Of a DNA stretch of 64,000 nucleotides, positions 1 through 12,900 are shown in pieces. The DNA is from Liolophura sinensis (lineage: Eukaryota; Mollusca; Polyplacophora; Chitonida; Chitonidae). Position numbers and translations under genes: made by a program. The stretch covers positions 15,311,338-15,375,337 of the forward strand of contig NC_088302.1 of NCBI RefSeq assembly GCF_032854445.1. The letters run 5' to 3'. Each line of letters starts with the position of its first letter. Position 1 is the stretch's first letter. The notes beneath the pieces were generated by a model. That model did no database searches, was not told the origin of the DNA, and saw only the letters and a list, made by a program, of their open reading frames with translations.

Positions 1-9
1 TAACTTGCA

Positions 10-116
10 AAAGGTCGGGGTTTTTCCCCGGGCACGTTGGTATCCTCCACCCATGTATAATGTGCAAAATTCTTGAGTATGGCTTTAAGTAACAATCAAA
101 TAAATAAATAGATAAA
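10..116 (+). repeat. SINE family 1, 3' part, diverged
   Basis: It carries the same order as the better copies: TTTTTCCCCGGGCA, CCTCCACCCA, ATTCTTGAGTATGG, then CAATCAAATAAATAAATA. The tRNA-like head is absent (truncated 5'). Confidence 0.75.
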
Positions 117-842
117 TTTCGACAGAGAAGACGGCCTTGTAAAATTAGCATTTGTACGAATTCCCCAGTAGCAATTCTTGTGCCAATTCCATTATGTCTA
201 AAGTTATTATTGCTAGTATTTCAACCAAGAACTTCGACCTTGAAAAAGTATATTGCGTGTGTTGATTTTGAATACATGATTACTTGTACAAATCACCATG
301 GATTAAAATATTGAATCCATTGCCTTGAGTGACAAAGTGAAAATGGATCCAAAGCTCAATCTTGTGAAAGAAGGTCTACACTTCCTCCGGTACCGGTAAA
401 ATTCCGATTGCTTAGAAAGTCGCCTTGGGACATTCCGTAAGTCGTAATTGGCTCGACGTGGTTAAACTTTTGGAAGTGACCCACGCTGTATTTATCCCCG
501 GGCTTATCCATATTTCAGATTCTATTATTTAATAATTCTCCAATACATGATTTGTGTTTTCCCATTGGAACAAAATTGGCTGAGCCTTAAGGCTGCCCTT
601 TGTCCAGATGAAAGCCTATGGGGTTGTTCCTGATTGTTCCTCACTTGATACTGGATCAACTTTAGGCTATGATGATTAGAGCTACATGTTGTTCTAATGC
701 CTTGTCGCTCTGTTATATACACATAACCAACCTCGGATCTCGTTACAGAATGCGCGACTTCTGTCTCTGATCTAAACTTCTCGATTTCTTTCACTTTCTG
801 CTTCTGATATATTTATATTTTTGGACGCCTCCTTCTACGAAG

Positions 843-979
843 CTGCTGATGGTCGTGAGTTTTCCCCTGGCTCTGCCCGGTTTCCTCCCACCATAATGCT
901 GGCCGCCGTCGTGAAAGTCAAATATTGTTGAGTACGGCGTAAAACACCAATCAAATAAATAAATAAATAAATAAAATCC
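843..979 (+). repeat. SINE family 1, 3' part
   Basis: A good copy of the tail: GGTCGTGAGTTTTCCC, GGTTTCCTCCCACCATAATG, TTGTTGAGTACGGCG and an (AAAT)n end. 5'-truncated. Confidence 0.85.
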
Positions 980-1647
980 CTCTACGAAACTGTTTTTGCT
1001 TTACGAGTATTTAATCTTATTTTCCGTACCATTTGAAGGCTTAAACATTTTATCGTGATTGTACGTGAAAGAACTTCAGATCTTATCTATTGTGTCTGGC
1101 AGGTTGAGAATATTGAAGTCCAGTGACTAGGATACACGAAGGTTTTGTTTACTCTCACCTTCGGACAGGGAATTTCCAGTTTCTCGTGAATCCACCACTG
1201 TAAAAGTTCTTGGGTACGCAAGTGGAGGGTTACAGGGGCAGTTCGTGTGGTCTTACATATCGTTTGTTGGAGACCCAAGACATAGGGCTCGATGAGCGGG
1301 TGCAAATCTGCGGGTCACAGAAGCAGTCACGCTGCTTTCTTACTCGTTTGATTTCGTGCTGGCACGGACGGCCGCCATATATACGTGATATACTCTTTAG
1401 TGAGACTTGTAACATCAATTATCTATCAGCTGATTGATTCAATCACCAAAATCAACCAAATGTCACTTGATCTCCCCAAATTAGTGTTTGATTCTTGACT
1501 GTATTCGTATTTACTTTTTGAATTTCGACAATTATTGGGCTCTCCTTTGGAAGACAATACAAAGCGCTTCATTATGAATTGAATTTATTTATCACTTCAA
1601 TTAATTTCTGTTCATCATATTACATGTGTGTGTTACATTTTCCTTTG

Positions 1648-1767
1648 TCCCCCGGGCTCTGCCCATTTCCCTCCCGCCATGATGCTGTTCGCCGTGATAT
1701 AAGCGAAATAATCTTGAGTATGGCCTGAAACACCAATCGAATAAGTAAATAAATAAATAAATAAATA
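1648..1767 (+). repeat. SINE family 1, 3' part
   Basis: It contains CCCCGGGCTCTGCCC, CCTCCCGCCATGATG, AATCTTGAGTATGG and AAACACCAATCGAATAAG, then (AAAT)n. 5'-truncated. Confidence 0.82.
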
Positions 1768-4700
1768 CATACATATATTCCTTTGAGAACTGATATTTTG
1801 GATTGTTTTCAAAATGTGACTTAATTTTATCGGCTGGAAATGTCCTTTCATGCTTTACGAATGGTATAAGACTGTCTGACATAACGTTTAGATTACACAG
1901 TATACTTATATTTTTCTCCAGTGTAATTAATATCCAATTATTGTGTCCTTAAAATTTCATCTAACGTTACCTCTCCGATGCATAACAGGCCTCTCCTATC
2001 GCTAGATAACACAATACTGTTTGCCACATCCTAAAGATATTTTTTGTCACCCTTTGTGCATGTGGCGCCCTGTGGATTAGCATTATTAACATGACTGTGG
2101 GTCCTACTCCTCCCATGTTATTGGATGAGTAAGCCGAGATGTGACTGTGTCAGAACAGGAAAAAAAAATGAATTCCCGGAGGTAGCTGTGTTCATCGAGG
2201 CGGAACGGTTCAATTTGTAGAGGAGACAAGCACGAGTTAGGTATCGATCGGACAACTTAACCCGGGTTACCCTTTACAGACAGGGTCAGTTGTAAATCTG
2301 GACCCGAACTTTCCCCTCAGCTACACACAAGCTATAACAGAGTAACCCACTGGGGCCTAAACGACTATTTTCAAAAACGTTGAGAACACAGCATCTGATC
2401 CGTGTTCCGACAAAAATTTGATTTCGCAGGGCAAGTTAATGTATTTAGCGAACCCTTGTCGTTACAAGAATCACATCGTCCACCCCATAATTTAGTCCGA
2501 TCTCCGCTTTTTATGAAGTTATGAACCACAAATTCTAAGTTATTGTTTTATATTAACTACAGTTAGACGGAACATTGAACGTGATTTTGTTCAGTGTTTT
2601 CACGTTTTATTCAGCAATAATGACCAGCCATGGTTATTTGAGTATGATTAGGTTTGCAAATTTTTCGCAATGTGAATATTTATGATGTGTCTTTCAATAC
2701 TCGTTAAGACCAAAAATTTCCCTTATCGTGATTGTGTTCCTCATGTAAAACTTGGCTAGTTGACCTTTCGAGGTCATAATCAAATTTTTTTCTCAACAAT
2801 ATTATGTTTTACGTTTGTGTTATAACTGTACACATGCCACAAGAGAAAAAAAAGGAAACGCAATCAGGTTTATAGCTGGACATTGCTTCATGGCAATTTT
2901 CCTTTTCATTGTTCGAACTTTTCTTTACAAAACAACATGGCAAACTAGCTTTTTCCTTGGCTATTTCTACCATATTTCTGTCTGACAGCCGTTGCAATTC
3001 GTTGAGGATAGCGTTTGTTATTTATACATCGATAAATATAGCGCCGTTTTATGCACCGTTACTCGTGTCTAGATCCCTGGAACACCTCGATGAAAGTGAT
3101 GAAGACGACAGTGCTGATGGTTTACTGCTTATACATCCGAAATATGCGGCAATCAGGATCCGAATGTTTAACAACGTTTCTGTTTGCAATCTTTGCCCAA
3201 CTTAATGTTCTTATGTTCGTCACTTTGTCTGACCAGAATTCTGTTGTTATTGATATATTCCCCAAAATGTTGCAGTCTTCAGCCGGTTACAGTTAATAAC
3301 ATGGAGCGTCATGCCCATCTGACAACTTACTATGTTTCATGCTGGCAGGGATCTTGTTCATTTACAACCCGGCAGCGATATTGTTTCCTCGACTTGAGCG
3401 CCTTTGTTGGTGACACGAAATGTATCCATTTACAGGAGATAAATAGGCCCAATCAGTAGCTATTTGAAACAAAAGCCACTTTTGACGTTACAGCCCAGCC
3501 TTCTTCACAATTCCTTCGCTCTCTATGACTCTATTGTTACAACGTCTTTATTGACGTTTGGCGCTGACTGTAAAGTTAAAATACCTTATAGTTCCGTGAC
3601 CTCCTGATATTAACTTATCCTCACAGCAATTTGCACCTGTCTATATTTCCTGGGCCATGGTTTTCCTGCATAGTTTCGCTAACACCATCGTGATAATGAC
3701 TTACCCAGACTCACAAACAACATCCAATGATTGTCTATAATGCACCCAAGATCTATGGGGCATCTCTGGTTACCCTTTGTGTCATCTGTTGCTCTTACAG
3801 CCAGCGCTCGTCCAAAGAGGACATAAATTAAGTTAATTAAGGTGGATATCAGGTGCACGACATCAAACACGACCTCTGCATGCTCAAGTCCCCACCCCTC
3901 CTGTCTTTTGCATCACAAAGTGGAGCCAGCCTTTGGAAGCATTCGTCGATAACATTATTTATCGATTGCATGGTTTGCTGATTGCATGATCAGTAAAATT
4001 GTGGTTTAGTAAAAAAAATGTTTGTCATCAAATAATAATAATAATGTTAATGATAATGCTGGTGGTGGGGGTTATGATGATAGTAATAATAAATGAAGGA
4101 ATCAGTTGGCAAAGCAATTTGGGCCCTGAAGTCGTGTCTCAAAATTTAAAGACATAGCACTAGCATCAGTTTGTATTAGCCTATCGCAGAAAATAAAGGA
4201 ATGAAGAAATGCATCAACAAAATCGGCGTGATTAGCCCATGGCTTCAGTCTCTTTACAATTAACCTTTGTAAAACATTCATGAAAAAATGAAGCCTCCAA
4301 AGTCATGCCAATTATGCATTGAATCGGATTGTCTTCATATGAATTCTATAAAACAGGATTGTTTTTTTTTTTGGTGCAGGGAAATGTTCAATGTCATGCT
4401 AAATCAAGGCAAATTCAAAAATCATGCCTATGACTTTTGACAAAATAATATATTCTGAGTGTCAAGTATTCATAACCTCGCTGCTGAAGTGGACAAGTTT
4501 TATGATTCCATAATCCTTACATGCTATCACAGTTAAGATTGCAGTCTTAAGTCAAGAAAGAAAAGAGCTTAAAAAGTCCTGCGTAAATGGAATTTCGGGT
4601 TCCAGTGACATGTTTGCATGGGTGAGTGAGAAAATCAAATTTTGTAGCATTATCGGTAACGTTTAAGTAGGGGGTAGTTAGAGTACAATGTGGTTGCCAA

Positions 4701-6329
4701 CGCACTGGGAGTAAATTTCCATATGTTCTCATATCACACATCGATCCGACTGTAATGGAGCGGGTAAAGTTTTTGTAGCAATCTTGGTAAATTAGCATTA
4801 ATGTGTTTCATATCTCGAACAGCAGGCAAGGAAATCTCTTTAATGGCATCGCATTTAAACATCAGTGGAATTATTATAGGTCGAAGATCAAGTTATAAAT
4901 CGGTAGTCGGCCTATGCCGATTGCTCAACCCTCAATAACCTGATTGCCTTTATCGGTTTATTGTCCTCTCCTTCGACCGTATTTTCTTGGCAATTAAAGA
5001 AAATTATACAGCATTTTGGCCGGGGAAGAGAAGAAATAAGCTGTAACTAAAGAAGAAAACAGGGCTGTTGCAGTACACAGGATAATTTTGATTGACTCTA
5101 TTATAGGAAATAGAGCCGTGATGTCCTCATCTGATATTAGCAGCATTTTTCGCATTTGCCCGAGCGTGGAGAAATGACATGATTCAGGGGTTAGAGGGTA
5201 AGGACAAATGACACGCGTTATGCAAACCAAAAAAAATCTGTAACGACGCACCTCATTGGCTGCAAATGCCATAAACACTTTCTGATGAAATGAATTTGGA
5301 CATCGGATGATTAAAGATAACGCAAGTGGGTCAAAAGCGCAAAGCTCCCATTGCAACAATCGTTCTTTCATATTCGAAACACTAACAATCGGGACGAGCA
5401 AGACTTAGAGAAGGTTTAAGAGCAATCTTGGCGAATTGTCTGTTCCCGCCCATTGTTAGGCTTAGAAAGACGGCGCGAATCCCCATAATACGCTTGCAAC
5501 TTCCGGTATGGGAATGTTGATAGAGGTTACCGTTTCAAAGGAATCCAATTGTCTTGGAATTGCAGGGTATTGGTTTCTCTCACGACGGAGGGCGGCCCAG
5601 ACTTGACGTGTAAGCTATTGTTTACGGCCCTGCCATGTAAGAGAAAATAAACATGCTTCTGAAGCAGTTGGTAATTGTCTAGCGAACGCCACTAAATAGG
5701 CAGGGGGAAGATAGCGAGGCGGAGGAGGCGCACGGCAGAATCAGTGTATTGACTCTTACAAGGGGGCAGGTGCCTTCCCGGTACCGTCAATTAATCCAGC
5801 TGTGTCGAGCACAGTGGCCGACTAGCTGACGGAGTGGCTCCGCTCTGGATAGAGAGACTGAGGGAGACTCGATGGTAACCGGTAGCCAAGCTGCAGTGTG
5901 TCAGGCTAAGGACAGTACCGAGATGACAAACCCCTGCTGATGATGTCATTGTCAAAGCCGTGCTGGACTTGTGAAACACCCACTCGCTTTTTTCAAAACG
6001 TCCATGACTGACTGTAGCTAGCCTGTATATGGGATTCACTACACCTGTTTTCTAACGGTAAAACCCGTCTCGTTGGCCCCCGTCCGTACAAACTAGGATG
6101 TCTGACTCAGATTGGCACATCACCAAAACTAAGATCTTTTGTTGATTGGTGAGAGCTCTGAAATTTTTTCATCCCTTCGACACTGTGAAACCATAAATCA
6201 AAGACGGAGGATTTCTTCTGCACTCCGACGGCCGGCGGATGTTTATGCTCGAAACATTCGTCAGATTCAAATAAATGATCTCTTTGTATGGTCCTGCCTA
6301 CCAGCCCTAGGGTTGTCGTCTCTGACGTT

Positions 6330-6925
6330 ATGGAAAAGTGGCAGCCCCGACGTAGAGATAAATCACAACAAAAGGAAACTTTCCGATCGCTCTGTGATGC
6401 CGTTCCAATGGAGTCTGTTAACGATGCGAAGAGTTGTGCTAAGGGAAGGTACGAGCCTGTGAACACGAATATCACGGCGGTGAGGAGTTGCTCACCTCTT
6501 ATTAGCAAGGCGGTTAGGTCTGGGCTCTCACTTACCGAGGAGCCTGGGAGAGGCAAAGGATTAGCGATAACCGAGGATAATTACGAGCTGGCGGAGCTAA
6601 CGGCTCCTGGGTCCCCACGGAGGACGACCCGGGGCAGGGAGCACGACTACACGTCCGTGCGTTCCGCGAGTATGGTGGACAGGAGCAATCTGAAGTTGAC
6701 GAACTCTTCCGAAGTGCTGTATACGCTTCGTAAGCAGGAGGCCGAAGTGGCCAACCTCATGCACAAACTGAAAGGTAGCAGAGAAGAAGAAAGGGAACAT
6801 TCTTACGAAGTCGTCAAAGGCAAAGGTCAAACTCGCTTCCTGGTTAACCTGGCTGTCGGCCTGGAAGAGTTCGGTATGCTCAACCTTCTTGTCCTCATTG
6901 GGATGCGGGCCGGCAAACCCAAACG
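6330..6925 (+). CDS. Alternative first exon A: cytoplasmic N-terminus of the DEG/ENaC channel
   Basis: This exon has 198 codons plus two bases. It ends at a good donor, CG|GTAAGC, in phase 2; joined to the G at 33177 it makes Arg199, followed directly by TM1 (CLWIFLF). I chose the ATG at 6330 because it has G at -3 and +4. An in-frame ATG at 6288 has a weak context and would add 14 residues. The N-terminus is basic and Ser/Thr-rich. Residues ~128-158 (SSEVLYTLRKQEAEVANL onward) look like a short coiled coil. Residues 168-199 correspond to the juxtamembrane region that normally holds the His-Gly gating motif, but here the aligned pair is Leu184-Asn185. A Gly at 182 and Glu at 180 are shared with exon B. 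Joining this exon to the TM1 exon needs a 26 kb intron, which is inference from phase and homology. Confidence 0.75.
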
Positions 6926-9900
6926 GTAAGCATGCGTATACCGCCTCGTGATTGGTTCGTTTCGTAGCACCTAGAAACTGGTGCTCCTTAAACGCCCAAC
7001 CTACTACTTAAATCCACAAATTGGTTAAAACGAGGCTTTGACTCATTTGCAGACAAACTGATTTTCATACAGTTTGTACATATTATCCAATATCCTTCTC
7101 GTCTGTTTCTATTGTAGTTTTTTGTTGTCGAGTGTACTGGGCCACGCTGCACTAAATAATATACATGTATTATGATAAAAGTTATATCTGCTCTGGTGTT
7201 ATATATTTTTTTCTTACGGTGGCATTTTATATATTATAAGACATATCGTACTAGTCAAGACTATAGATTCAAATTAAAAGACTACAGCATACAGACTAGA
7301 ACTACAACTGCAACTAGAGCACTGATTACAGTTAAAGTTAGCAAATGATCACACGATCACACGTGAAACCCGGTCTCTTTTTGATGTACCTTAGGGTTTT
7401 ATTCTATCTGCTTATGCAACTTCCTAAACAGTGGCTACTTACGCTCAGTCACACAATCTCTTACACAATTAGGTTATAATGCAGCGATATTAACTGCAAT
7501 TTATTAGACGTCATTGGTTTAGTATTATTTTAAATACTCTACTTTCATCTGGTAAAATAAAAATCAAAGGAAAACAAATGTAAAGGGACCAGGCCATGGA
7601 GATGATTAACCAAGAATACATGAATTGTAGTGACATTTTATTATATATTTTCTTTTATTTTTGTTTTGCGAAAAACGTTTCTCATGCAGTGTTTGTTGAT
7701 TTGAAATCAGGCGTTAGTATACATTATCCTAATGTCTCCCAGAAGGTTTGCCTCATTTTGGATCAATAAGATAATTTGTAACAACAGAGATCATATCTCT
7801 GTCGTAATTGACAGTAACCAAGTAGCTATGCGTTTGAACCGTAGAAATAGGTCATAGGTCACATGTGGTGGTCAATTAACTTGGAATGTAATTTGCCACG
7901 CTGTTAATATGCTGGCCTGATACTGGGACGTTGGAACTGTTTGAAGCGGGTTAAATGCACGGGTATTGTGGCATACCACTCATATGAACTCAGTGGTTAA
8001 GAGCATGTAAGTCCATTAGTAATCAAACTATTACAACGGTCTGCCGCGATGAAAATAAAAAACTTACCACCAATAAAGATTAGTTGTCATTTAATATATT
8101 TAATGAATACAGTTGATGATATTATAGAGGATGTTACTTGAGGGTTGTTGTGTATTAAAATGCAAAATTATCACATCAAGGATCACGATGATCTTTATCT
8201 AAGTGCATTGCTATCAAATAGCTGAAGTCATAAGTTTTTAAACCATACAGCAATTTCCTTTACAGTTCTAAACACAACTTCATAATATAGACTTGTATAA
8301 ATTTGGACAGATGTTGTCTTGCATTACATATGGTACTTCTGCAGTTACAATACAAGCGTCTAAGTGCGCCACTAAACTTCCTATCGTGCACCACGGACTA
8401 GAGTTTTACTAGCAATTCGTATTGAAGTAGACAACGTGAAAGTACATTTAAAGAAATGTAGGTTTTCGACAAACTGTAAGCCTGTCATAAACCAGAAACC
8501 CATTCAGTAATATTCAGTACCGAATAGACCTAATGTCTGACGTAGTGTGTTTGTGTGCAAGTGCTCTATACTGACTTCTTTTAGCATTTTCTTATTTCCC
8601 AGAACAAAACGTGTGACTTCAGGTCTAAAATGTTTTTATTCTACTGAAAGCATTGTAGTTCGTGTGTCTGTGGTGTAATAAATCTACAAAATAAAATCTG
8701 AAGAAAAAATGTGTCAGTATGTTTTGCTTTTGGAGGTCTGTCAAATCTTCAGTTTTGATCTCAAATCACATCAAATAACACATTGTTTGATTTAAAAAAA
8801 CATTCAAGGTTTAGGAGAATTAGAGTTTCTTGAAATTGAAGATATGCAAAGTCGTTAGATTCACCCTACACAAAGTCTGCGGTGCATTTTCATGCATAGT
8901 TTACGGACAAATGAAGGTTCTATTGAAGACGTAATAATTAGGATACACTATCATGAAGAAATAAATTACCTCTCGACTAAATTTTTGTCTGAAAAATTTA
9001 ACCAATTTAACCTAACTTTTTAGAATTGAGGTTGTTCTTGGTAACTAAGTCATAAATCATAAATCATTACTCGGTTCGAATGCTTCTTTTTGGCCGTTTC
9101 AAAGTCGAAATGTTGCGGGCATTCATTCACGTGTAACAAAAATATTTGTTTATGTCAGAAAAGTAGATACAACCAGTTGCAATGGTATCTACTGAATATT
9201 GCCATGTTTGTGCTAAAATTTAAGTGTCAAAGAAATCTGGCAGTGTACTTGCGAACGGTAGATGAAGGGAAGAGCAAATTACGGAGTGTGCAGCATCGGG
9301 AAGATCATTATATGGCTCGCTGGGAAATTAGTTTCGATTTTGTAATTAAGAGGAATTGAGGTGTGTTCATTACGGTCATTATTCTCAACAGGAAGTGCAT
9401 GTCAGTAGCCAGATATTTGTGCGGGCTAAACAAACCCTTGCTCCAAAGGTGTATGTGTCCATACCTGTTTTTGATCTGTCATTCAACATTATGATAAACA
9501 GTGTATCCGAATAGGTATTTTATAAATTTGATTTCCTCACTTATGGTGGCACACTTATGGTGGCACACTTATTCTTTAAGATACTTAAAGTATTTTTGTA
9601 ATTTGCAAATATTTTATCACCCTCACTGCAAGCGATTGTGTTTCCAACGAATTCCAAGTGTAACCTGATAATTGAAACTATACTGATATGCTTGTAAATA
9701 TTAATCAGTTCCGTGGAAAAGCTCCAATGATCTTTATGTATGGATTAACTTTAAACTTTTTCACAATATTAAAAAAAATTTCAATACAATAAATTTGAAA
9801 GAAAATGAGTAAATATTTACTATATTAAAAATAGTGTATGGCTTACTTTATGATTCTGCATGCATCAGGGTTTGAATTTCCCAGCCTGTTAATTGCTATA

Positions 9901-12900
9901 TCCTCTGGTATAATATCAATGTAACTATTTATGGGATTCAAAGGCAAAACTCTGTCAATCTTAGATCGCATTGTGTGATTGTGGGGTCTGTCAAGAGTGG
10001 ATTGCATATGCAGGTCATTGTCAACAGTTCAGCATATTGGCAAAGCAATTCGTCTGGCGATCGGCGTGTGCTGCGAGACATCTTATAAATACAAAATTGA
10101 AAAGAGATGAACACATGCGACAGTAAGAATAATACAAAAACCTGGTGGCTGTTATAGGACATTGTTGTTCATGGTTTGTACTTATCCCCATTGTTGACAA
10201 ATCTGAACCAGGTGTCAGTAAAGTGAGCCATTGTCGGATGTGTCGAGTACGGTGGTTGTAAGGCACAGGACAATGGAAAGGTTTACAGTTTTATGTAGAT
10301 GGTAAAATCTCTCAGAATGAATGAAGTGGGCTATTGACTGAACGCTGTATCTCATGCAACATGTTTTCCCCGTCATTCTTTTCAAGCTTGTTTTCTTTGA
10401 ATATTTTGTTATTTCATGCTGCATATACTTAACCCCTATTTTTGATGCTTTCATGTTTCATGCATTTAGATAAATTTACGTTCTCGATTTTAAATGCAGT
10501 ATAATGATTTGGGGACCCTGTTCTTGTGTCTTATTTATGTAAACAGTGATCGTATTTAATGCGGTCGCTGTGAGTTCAAGTCCAGCTTATTGCTGGCTTC
10601 CTCTCCGTCCCTACGTGGGAAGGCCTGCAGCAACCTGCGGATGGACGTGGGTTTCCCCCGGGCTCTGCCCGGTTTCCACCCACCATAATGCTGGCCGTCG
10701 TCGTATAAGTGAAGTATTCTTGAGTACGGCGTAAAACACCAATCAAATAGATAAATAAATAAACAAATGAGTAACATAATATTTATCAATTTGGAAAAAT
10801 CTATTTTATACGATTAACAACTCACGTCATCGGCCTGATAAACCAGTTTACTTAAGACCCTCATGTTAAGGGTTTCTGTCAGTCAGAGTCCATTACGTCA
10901 ACTGAACGGCTGTTGATTTACGACTTTACAGGCAAACATTCACAATATTACCAGTTCTTGTGACATGATTTACTTAGGCCATACGTGTCTCTGACGGTGG
11001 AGAAAAATGGGTTGTCAAATATGACATTTTGTTTGTCGGACACAAAGTGTCCACGTATAGGTAATCTGTAAAATCAACTCGTTCCATCAAATGTCGATTG
11101 CACCAGGATGGAATTCCTTATTTTGCCATGACAAATGTTAGAGTTTATACCCAAAATAAATACGCCTTACACGAACCTGATTTTAGCCATGATAGATCGT
11201 TGTTGGATCGACGTAGCCACTTACGTTGAAAGTAAACTCTGCCACTTTTTTCTCCATTCCCAGCTGAACATAGCGTCCATTTTTATAGTGCTGCACCGAC
11301 GTGCGGATCTATAAAGCAAATACAAAGGTCTATAAGCTTAAAGCTATGTATACAAAACCTCATTTGGTGCACCATACACACTGGCCATGGGTTTCCATAG
11401 GATGCGTCAACTATCGAATCTGACTGGGAAAACATATGGCTTTGTTTTAGTGGCTAGTATATTAGAATTCTTAGGTATTTTTAAGTAAGATATGCTAGTT
11501 AATATGAAAACGCTTTATAATATGTTTCAAATTTTGTTAAGCTGACATTCTCCAGCAGCTTTTTAGCAGGTATGTCAGAAGTAGATAACGGAAATAATTT
11601 GTACACTGTATATCATTTTATTATAATGAATGTGGGTTCGAATGGCAGTAAAAACCCAGTGGTCGTGGAATGATTACCCGTGCATAATAATTATACAAGA
11701 ACAATGTTCTTAGTGCTCAAGCCTAGACGATTTTCTGAAACAAATTCTAGTTTATGAGAAGCTTTTGCCCAGAGATTTCGGTTTACGCTGGATATAGAAA
11801 ACTGCTGTTTCCTTCGATATTGTTTACTTTAGATATTAAATTAATATCAACGTTGATATGTAGGTACACTCTTTGTCTTATCCCTAGATTATTACATTGT
11901 ACAGCTTATACAATACCTTGTATAAGGGCTAAATATTCCAGTTTTTAATTGGCTACATATCACATAGGCATTCTCTTAAGACACCAACGTTGATATGTAG
12001 GTACACTCTTTGTCTTAACCCTAGATATACCTTGTATAAGGGCTAAATGTCCCAGTTTTTTAACTGGCTACATATTCCATAGGCATTCTCTTAAGACACT
12101 ATGCTCTCACATTTCATTTTGTGATGTATAGATTAGCTCGATTTGTTTGATTTTGTTTAATTGGTGTTTACGCCCTACTCAAGAATATTCACTTATACAA
12201 TGGCGGCCTGCATTATGGTGGGAGGAAACCGGGCAGAAACCGGGGAAAACCCACGACCATCCCACGTACGGCCGGAGAGGAAGCCAGCATGAGCTGGATT
12301 TGAACTCACAGCGACCGCATTGGTGAGAGGATGCTGGGTCATTGAGCCGCGCTGGCGTGCTAACCGCCTGGGCCACGGAGGCCCCGATTAGCTTTGTTTG
12401 ACGTAATATTTTCATATGCACCATCATTGTGAACTATGTTGAGAAATGCGAAAGAGAAAAAGGTTATGTAAATGCATATAGTGTCACCGCTATGGATATA
12501 TGTAAACAAGCTATAAATTAAAATGCGTTTGGTCAAATATTACCGAAGGCGTGGGATTTTAACTTCATGCACGAGGATGGGTTTGTCACCAGTCTGTGTC
12601 ATTAATGACGGCTAACACATCAGCAGTTTGCTTTTTGATCTTACACGAAACATTAAGTCTCATTCAATGCAAACCCTCTGCTGGATGAATATGTAAGGAA
12701 TACCCATGGCATTGATGCAATAGAGACCGGAAAAAATGCTCGTCTGTATTCTTTTCGATCGCATGTTTTTTAATCCTGAATATATACGTGCCATTTTTTT
12801 TCTCTCTAAACACATCATGTCACAGCTGTGTGCAGTGCTTTGACGGCGGCTGTTTCAGCATTCCATTATCGGTAGGTATCGGGCTAAAAGCTTGCTTTGG

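Larger units (their letters stand above)
1..6329. other. Upstream region of the channel gene; no other gene seen
   Basis: Apart from three SINE fragments near 10-116, 843-979 and 1648-1767 and an AAT-rich tract near 4035-4100, I see no supported coding exon. The open frames here are short and lack splice-phase partners or family motifs. The last ~600 bases before 6330 are less AT-rich and should hold the 5' UTR and promoter of exon A. I see no clear TATA box and cannot fix a transcription start. Confidence 0.5.

Noticed and set aside
4994-5401. 135-codon minus-strand frame
   Set aside because: No motif, no splice context, and composition like the surrounding intergenic DNA.
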